In this document: positions 58,215 to 64,000 of the stretch, piece after piece
How positions within the stretch are numbered: position 1 is the stretch's first letter
Layout: every line of letters starts with the position of its first letter
Assembly: GCF_020497125.1 (NCBI RefSeq)
Contig: NC_059072.1
Location: 274,270,045-274,334,044, forward strand
Source: Mauremys mutica
Lineage: Eukaryota > Chordata > Testudines > Geoemydidae
Reading direction: 5' to 3'
DNA length: 64,000 nucleotides
The notes under the pieces: model-generated
Databases searched by the model: none
Told to the model about the DNA's origin: nothing
The model's input: only the letters and a program-made list of their open reading frames with translations
Position numbers and translations under genes: made by a program

Positions 58215-58231
58215 TTTATTTAAAAAATAAA
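58215..58231. terminator. overlapping bidirectional poly(A) signals
   Basis: TTTATT at 58215-58220 (AATAAA on the minus strand) serves the Myb-like gene. AATAAA at 58226-58231 serves the plus-strand BEN-like gene. The two genes converge here with only tens of bases between them. Confidence 0.65.
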
Positions 58232-58239
58232 TGTTAACA

Positions 58240-59012
58240 TGTTTGAAGCAGTTACCGATTGATCCTTCTCCTGAATCAGGGTTCGTTGTAACGGGTGGGG
58301 AGTGTTGGTAGGGGATATCATTGACGGTGACGAAGAGATCCTGGGTGTCGGGGAAATCTGTGTTGTAAGCGCTGTCGACTGCCTCGTCCTCTTAAACTTT
58401 CCCGTACGCGAACATCTCCGAGGAACAGTCTGTCGACAGTATCCCATCCTCTCAGTCCACGGTCACTGGTGGGGCAGTGGTGGCAGACCCACCGAGAATG
58501 GCATGCAGTGCCTCGTAGAAGCGGCATGTCTGGGGCTGGGCTCCGGAGCGTCCGTTTGCCGCTCTGAGTTTCTGGTAGCCTTCTCTCAGCTCCTTGACTT
58601 TCACGCTGCACTGCGTTGTATCCCGGCTGTATCCTCTGTCTGTCATGGCTTTGGAGACCTTCTCGAAGGTCTTTGCATTCCGTTTGCTGGAGCGCAGCTC
58701 CGAAAGCACAGACTCATCGCCCCACACAGCAATCAGATCCGAGACTGTCAGTCCATCTTTGTAGTGTGAGATTGCCTGGACTCCTCTGGTGGAGAACTCT
58801 GCATCGTTGCCGGTGCTGCTGAGCTCGCCCCGATGAGCAACCAGGACATGGGATTCAAACTGTCCAGACAGGAAAAGGAATTCAAATTTTCCAGGGGCAT
58901 TGACTGTGTGGCTGGTCAGAGCATCCAAGCTCGGACTGGCGTCCAGAGCGTCAGCAGAGTGTTGCACTCTGGGATAGCTCCCGGAGCTACTAAGATCGAT
59001 TCGCATCCACAC
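58240..59012 (-). pseudogene. Harbinger Myb/SANT-like DNA-binding protein, frame-broken
   Basis: In the frame 59012-58452, residues 89-174 form a Myb/SANT-like (trihelix, Myb_DNA-bind_4 type) domain: DLIAVWGDESVLSELRSS, then NAKTFEKVSKAM, GYSRDTTQCSVKVKELREGYQK and CRFYEALHAILGG. The expected N-terminal tryptophan-containing helix is not in this frame. After HAILGG the frame stops early. An acidic continuation (EDEAVDSAYNTDFPDTQDLF) lies in another frame near 58400-58340, so at least two indels or unrecognised introns break it. In Harbinger elements this protein escorts the transposase to the nucleus and binds subterminal DNA. Confidence 0.85.
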
Positions 59013-59014
59013 CT

Positions 59015-59194
59015 AGCCTAATTCGACATAGCCATGTCGAATTTAGTGCTACTCCCCTTGTCGAGGTGGAGTACCGAAGTCGAACTAAAGAGCCCTCTAT
59101 GTCGAATTAAATGGCTTCCTGGTGTGCACGGGTGCACGCTTAATTCGATTTAACGCTGCTAAATTCGATTTAAAGTGCTAGTGTGGACCAGCCC
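59015..59194. promoter_or_regulatory. right terminus and subterminal TTCGA array
   Basis: Seven TCGA-containing motifs lie at 59022, 59037, 59061, 59080, 59102, 59144 and 59164, within 150 bases of the right end. Confidence 0.6.
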
Positions 59195-59197
59195 ATA

Positions 59198-60570
59198 GTG
59201 TACTGAATGTTTGCCCAATAGGAACTGAGCTAGGAATCCCAGACCATTTCACAGAGGATACTTCAGAGTGATCAGAGAGCAATAACTTTTACATACTACA
59301 CACATAAACGAGATTCAAATGGATGACCTGGTGGTAGATGTCTCTATATCCCTATTTATCCCTAATGAATGGTTAACAATTAAAGTAAGATTGTGTTCTG
59401 ATTATTCTGAAGTAACCATTTTCTTTCTAATACAGAAATGTGACAGCTAAGATGGCAAGCATATGTTTCATTCATTATACTGTAATTGGGAAACAATGCA
59501 CAGAAGAATTACCCTTAGAAAATGTTCAGACAGAATGTTGTGATGAGCTTGAATAATATAAACATAATAGTTTGTGGTATTTTATATTACATCAGCTTGC
59601 GGGGAGCTGGCACAGAAAACATGCTTGATTTATATTTTCAAATATTTACTTACAGTATTGCAAAGATATGGTGTACAAATGACCGAAATTGTTAGTCAGG
59701 TTATTCAGTAATGAACAATTATTCAGGGATATTAGCTTCTTTTTTTCTATCACAAATTTTAATGTTATTTAAATGTGCTGTCTCCAGTAAGACAAAATTT
59801 TTACACTTGTCTGTGAGTGAAACTGAGTCAAAAATAGGTCTTTCAACACTGCTTACATTGTATTCTAAGAGTGTTCAATCTGCAAACTGATAGGTACCAA
59901 TCAAGGTTAAAATCATGAATGCTCTATAAGTCCATGCTGGGTGCATTCTGATTGCAATCAAAAGGCATGTAAGTATCTAACCAAAAGGATTGAAAATTAA
60001 ATATATTTGGAATTCTGTGAGAACTCATTTATGGTATGTGTAATTCTATTTCCAGTTCAAGACTGCAATTTTTCCTTCCCCAGTTACAAAATAACTTGGC
60101 ATTCTTAGGTGAAAAAAAATAAGGGTTTTATGTACCCTGCATATTTCATGGAATGCTCAGCATATTTAATGGAATGTGTGCATACTCTCAGCTATTAACA
60201 GGTCTGCGAGACACTGATGTTTCCTTTTCACATTTGTAGTCTTTTAGGTTTAGCCCAGGTGTGAACCATTTCTTTCACTACTACCCCACTTATTTCTATC
60301 TTTTTCACAGACAGGGCTCAGGGAGTACAGTTGGAAGATGCTTCCAGACACTGAAAGTCAAGGAGATAAATGGAAAACACTAATTTATAGGAGCACACTT
60401 TACAAAATATAATGGAAGGAGTTAACCACCTCACTTGCTCCAACTTACCTCCCATATATACCATTGCATCCAACAACAACAGATAAGCATGTTAGCTAGA
60501 TACACGCATATTGGGATGTGTTATCAAGTGTGTGGTACTAGTTTACCACAAGAGGTGTGATCTCCTACCC
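59198..60570. other. anonymous AT-rich sequence
   Basis: No gene or recognised repeat is seen. Confidence 0.45.
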
Positions 60571-60574
60571 AACA

Positions 60575-60790
60575 AAAGAAGGCACATAGACACCAGACAA
60601 ACCATGGTGGAGCATTAGTGGACAGAAGAATTTGTTGGTTGCTCCCACCACACCCACAAACAGAGGAGTTGCACAAAGCCTTGTCCCATCATGATCTGAA
60701 CTCTGATCAGAAGGATCTGTATCATTATGCTGTCTGGAATATGGAGAAGGCAATATTTCTAAGCATAATCAAGGGATACGAACAGGAGTG
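60575..60790. mobile_element. LTR-like fragment related to 9730-9950
   Basis: It shares GTTGCTCCCACCAC-type and TTTCTAAGCATAATCAAG text in the same order and orientation as the block at 9730-9950. Confidence 0.55.
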
Positions 60791-60794
60791 CTGA

Positions 60795-60925
60795 AACAAT
60801 TTTAATGTGTATGCTGATGATAGAAACCATGGAAACCATGTATTTATTTGTTATTTCTACTTGAAACAAGGGGATGTGGCAGCACTCCCAGCACCCCTAG
60901 TTCCAGCACCACTGGATTCGAATCT
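60795..60925. repeat. MITE-like repeat, relative of 40135-40255
   Basis: GTGCTGAAACAATTTTA on the left and CAGCACCCCTAGTTCCAGCACC on the right correspond inverted to the copy at 40135-40255. Confidence 0.45.
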
Positions 60926-63536
60926 CCATTTTTTTTCTGAATTGTGTTGACCTGATTGCCATCCTCAAGCTGTGGCCCCACCCTTCCTTATCCTTTGAAT
61001 AATCACAACAGAAAAGAATAGAGACCCTTCTGAGGTACATATATATCCACAATTCCAAAACACATCCAATGCCCTCTTGCTCTTTTGCTTAAAAGTGGAT
61101 ATAGCATAATACCACATATGTCTAACTTAGCCCATATTGTTGCCAGGTCCTTAAAAATTATATAATTCAAATAGCGTAACAAAGAATCCATTATGTTTTA
61201 GTGCAGGAAAGGACTGAAGACTGTGAATGTTGCTTAGGGAAAAAAAAAAGAAAGAAACTAATTGGTTTTTATCCCCCAAATAGAAAACACAGGGTATTGA
61301 ATTACTTCGGGCTCTCTGGTTGGTAGCAATCTAATGCAAATATGATATTGCTTTTAGCCTTCAGTGCCACTTGACCATTAGCTAGACTAATCAAACAGTG
61401 TGATCCAGCTTTGCTTAGGAGACAGGGAATAAAGAGAAGGTATGAGGAGGTATGAAACTGAATTATCCCTTGGACAAGACAAATAATGAAAGTCTGTATT
61501 GCTCTGAGAGTTTTTTAGCGCCAAGCCACAAAGATGTAGTATGTACGAGCCTGCCACATGTACTATCTTTATTAATTTTCTTGCCAATAAATCTTGGCAC
61601 CCAGAAAGCTAATTTAAAGAGTTGTCTAGTTCTAAAAACCATATAGAATCATAAAAGGAATTCTTAAACCTTTCTGAATTTGTGTGTGTAAATATTGTTT
61701 TTGTTTTCTTTGTTATTTAATTATGATAGTCTAATGGCCTTTGCAAGAATTCCTCCTTTATTGTCATTTTTACATTCTGTTGCAGCTGGGACCCCCAACA
61801 AAATTCTGTATCTGTCTATGTTCTTCCACTGTTGAGTGTTGTATATTGAAAGGTCCTCCACTTGGATTTCAATTACAAGAAACATTTATCAAACAAAGAA
61901 AAAAATAGTGTAGATTAATAACAAAGAAAAAAATTCGCAGGAGTGATACTTAACAAAATCAGCACACTTCACAAGCAGTAACTTCTCAAATTGCTATTCT
62001 TCACAGCTCTATTTACAGTCTACTAAGGTGCTAATTCAGCAGTCCCCCTAAGTACGTGCTAAGCTTAAACGACATACTTAGCTCTAAATTTGTACCTATA
62101 TGCTTTGCTGAATGTGGATACACTTGGATCACACTTATATCGTAGAACTGATTGAAAAATTGTGACAATTTTTATGAAAAATTCATTCCTTTTTATTAAA
62201 TTCAAAATATGATAACATTTTTCACTGTGATTTGGAAATTTGAAAAAAAAATAAACCAGCTCTATAGCAAACCAAGGAATGAGATGAACTTTCTGTGAAA
62301 CTTTTTGCAAAGTTTAATCATTTTTTCCGCTTGAAATTCAAAAGTTTGGTGAAAAATCTTCATTAATTGAAATTTGGAAAATTTTGACCGGATGTAGCTT
62401 ACAATTAAAATACCGTATTCTGAAGCACTTTGCTAAACTGGGGCTTCTGGGCCCAATTTTGCAATGTGGTGAGCACCTTCTACAAAACACTGAGGACTTT
62501 CAGATCCCAAGCATCGAAGCACTTTACAATCAGTAATGAATTAAGCTTTACAACATCTCCCCTAGGTAAATATTATTCTGTAACTGTAAATTGATCCATT
62601 AAGTCAGATAAGATAAGTAATTTATGTGAGGTCAGACAAGCAGTGTGTGGCAGAGCAAGGAAATAACCCATTGCAGTTCTGTGTTTAACTATTAAAGAAT
62701 GTTTCCTTTTGGTAACATCTTTGGCTTCAATTTATCCTAGGTGCTGAGTAATGTTTTCTTTGACATTTAATCATTATACTCCATGTAAGCTTCTGCTTAT
62801 CATATCTAGATACTTCCAAAGGGACAGCAATAGTCTCCTATAACATGATTGTGATGTACATTGATTCAAATGATACAGGATGAAATTAAAAAATTAAGAT
62901 AGGTGAATACATGTGCACACACATACTAAAGCAATACCTTGTTTTAATCTTTGATGGAAAATTATTTTATAAAGAGAAGACACATTTCTCCTTTAATCCT
63001 GTGACAGGATGCTCCAATAGCAACCAAAAACAATATTTTGGGTAATGGTTTTCCTCTAACACTGGTAAAAATTAGGAATAGTTCTACTGAAGTCAGAAGA
63101 CTTACACCAATGTAAAACTTGCATGAGAGGAGAGATAAGCCCAGAGTAAATAGGCTCTGGCTTAGCAGGAAAACCATTACTTTCATTTAAATCCTATAAT
63201 GAGCAAGTGGCTAACTGAATTAAACATGGCAATGTACGAGTATTAATATTATTTGAAGCTTTCACATGTCATTCTATTTCTCTGTGTCATTCTCTCTTAC
63301 ATTTTATAAACTCCTTACATTGAAATGTGGGCCTGATTTTGTACTCCAGCTGTGCTTATTTTAATCGTATTATTTAATCTTCAAACCTTCTTCAATAGAT
63401 TCCTAGACCTGCACTATGTGTAGTCATTTACACCTGTGCAAACTAAGCACCAAGTAGAGTAAAACATTATCAGATCAGAATGGATATGCTTTACTCCCAC
63501 TTTGCATGAATGTAAATCACCATGTAAGGTGCAAAG
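60926..63536. other. anonymous AT-rich sequence with L2-like relic
   Basis: At 62450-62720 CACTTTGCTAAACTGG to GTGAGGTCAGACAAGCAGTG resembles an L2/MIR-type tail. A palindromic relic lies at 63040-63180 (TCTACTGAAGTCAGAAGACTT, then CACCAATGTAAAAC). No gene is seen. Confidence 0.4.
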
Positions 63537-63544
63537 CAGTAGAA

Positions 63545-63877
63545 CAGGATTGGCAACCTTCGGCATGCAGCCCACCAGGGTAAGCCCCCGGCGGACCGGG
63601 CTGGTTTGTTTACCTGCCGTGTCCACGGGTTCGGCCAATCATGGCTCCCACTGGCCGCGGTTCACCACTACAGGCCAATGGAAGCTGCGGGAAGCAGCGG
63701 CCAGCACATCCCTCAGCCCGTGCTGCTTCCTGCAGCCCCCATTGGCCTGGAGCGGCGAACCACAGCCAGTGGGAGCCACGATCATCTGAACCTGCTTATG
63801 TGGCAGGTAAACAAACAATCCCGGCCCACTAGGGGGCTTACCCTGGCAGGCCGCGGGCCAAAGATTGTCAATCCCTG
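63545..63877. mobile_element. hAT-like foldback MITE, family 1
   Basis: The termini CAGGATTGGCAACC and GATTGTCAATCCCTG are inverted. The flanks CAGTAGAA (63537-63544) and CAGTAGAC (63878-63885) match at 7 of 8. The arms carry GTTTACCTGCC and GGCAGGTAAACAAAC like the copies at 20651 and 26549. Confidence 0.88.
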
Positions 63878-63934
63878 CAGTAGACAATTGGGTTCCTTAA
63901 CTCTAACCCCTTATTAAAAGGTTCACGTAGAACT

Positions 63935-64000
63935 CTGTCACCTCCACCCTCATTTTTTAGATGAAGGAATTGAAGCTGAGGTGTCTCTACTCTCCAGTAT
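63935..64000. repeat. possible MIR/L2 relic at window end
   Basis: CCTCATTTTTTAGATGAAGG followed by AATTGAAGCTGAGG resembles the conserved MIR/L2 segment. It is cut by the window edge. Confidence 0.4.

Larger units (their letters stand above)
54534..59194. mobile_element. PIF/Harbinger transposon, 4.66 kb
   Basis: The ends GGGTACGTCTACACTA (left) and GGGCTGGTCCACACTA (right, reverse complement) are imperfect inverted repeats. The 3-bp flank ATA lies at 54531-54533 and 59195-59197; three bases is the Harbinger duplication length. Both subterminal regions are dense in TTCGA motifs. It carries a DDE transposase (plus), a Myb/SANT-like gene (minus) and a third BEN-like gene (plus), all apparently full length or nearly so, which makes it an autonomous-type copy that has only lightly decayed. 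Confidence 0.93.

Noticed and set aside
58302..58769. 155-residue plus-strand frame in Harbinger
   Set aside because: It is antisense to the Myb/SANT-like domain, whose protein motifs are clear on the minus strand.
1..64000. CRISPR arrays, bacterial operons, rRNA or tRNA genes
   Set aside because: The sequence is vertebrate. No spaced direct-repeat array, rRNA segment or cloverleaf was found; the only tRNA match is the primer-binding site at 50463-50480.

Overview
This window reads as a stretch of vertebrate nuclear genome, most likely from a turtle. I see no host gene. The evidence is CR1 LINEs ending in the ATTCTATGA-type 3' repeat, several hAT families whose ends resemble turtle repeats as I remember them, a PIF/Harbinger transposon of reptile type, MIR/L2-like relics and a class II endogenous retrovirus (ERV). 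The turtle assignment is inference from repeat families; it could be another archosauromorph-lineage reptile. Coding potential is confined to mobile elements, and the AT-rich remainder looks like an intergenic region or a long intron.

Layout. 1-6.7 kb: G-rich minisatellites and nested hAT elements. One hAT (5229-6596) sits in an older foldback MITE, and another family is nested inside it. 7.1-14.2 kb: a CR1/L3 relic split by a solo LTR (7519-8313, target duplication GACTG), a decayed LTR, a foldback SINE-like insertion with a 12-bp target duplication (10873-11100), and a second solo LTR (13456-14154). 14-37 kb: mostly anonymous AT-rich DNA with hAT elements at 20.7 and 26.5 kb (the latter split by a CR1), MIR/L2-like tails, and an L2-type reverse transcriptase relic near 37 kb. 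37.6-43.2 kb: a Harbinger-like MITE, a hAT, and a diverged LTR pair enclosing a gag-like relic and a CR1 that itself carries a hAT.

45391-50770: a 5.4-kb minus-strand provirus with two 282-bp LTRs that I read as identical, a 6-bp target duplication GGGGTA, a tRNA-Trp primer-binding site, a frameshifted gag, a GGGAAAC slippery heptamer in the correct phase, and a dUTPase reading frame running into a 233-residue acidic tail of unknown origin. I see no protease active site, reverse transcriptase, integrase or clear env. It looks like a young non-autonomous class II element.

54531-59197: a 4.66-kb PIF/Harbinger transposon with terminal inverted repeats. It holds a DDE transposase broken by one TGA, a minus-strand Myb/SANT-like gene with frame breaks, and a plus-strand two-exon gene whose product resembles a BEN domain. 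The last two genes converge on overlapping poly(A) signals. Known Harbingers carry transposase plus a Myb-like protein, so the third gene is the most interesting point here.

The remainder (59.2-64 kb) is anonymous DNA with an LTR fragment, a MITE and a final hAT (63545-63877). Three near-perfect hairpins (8.5, 10.9 and 54.2 kb) recur as a structural theme.
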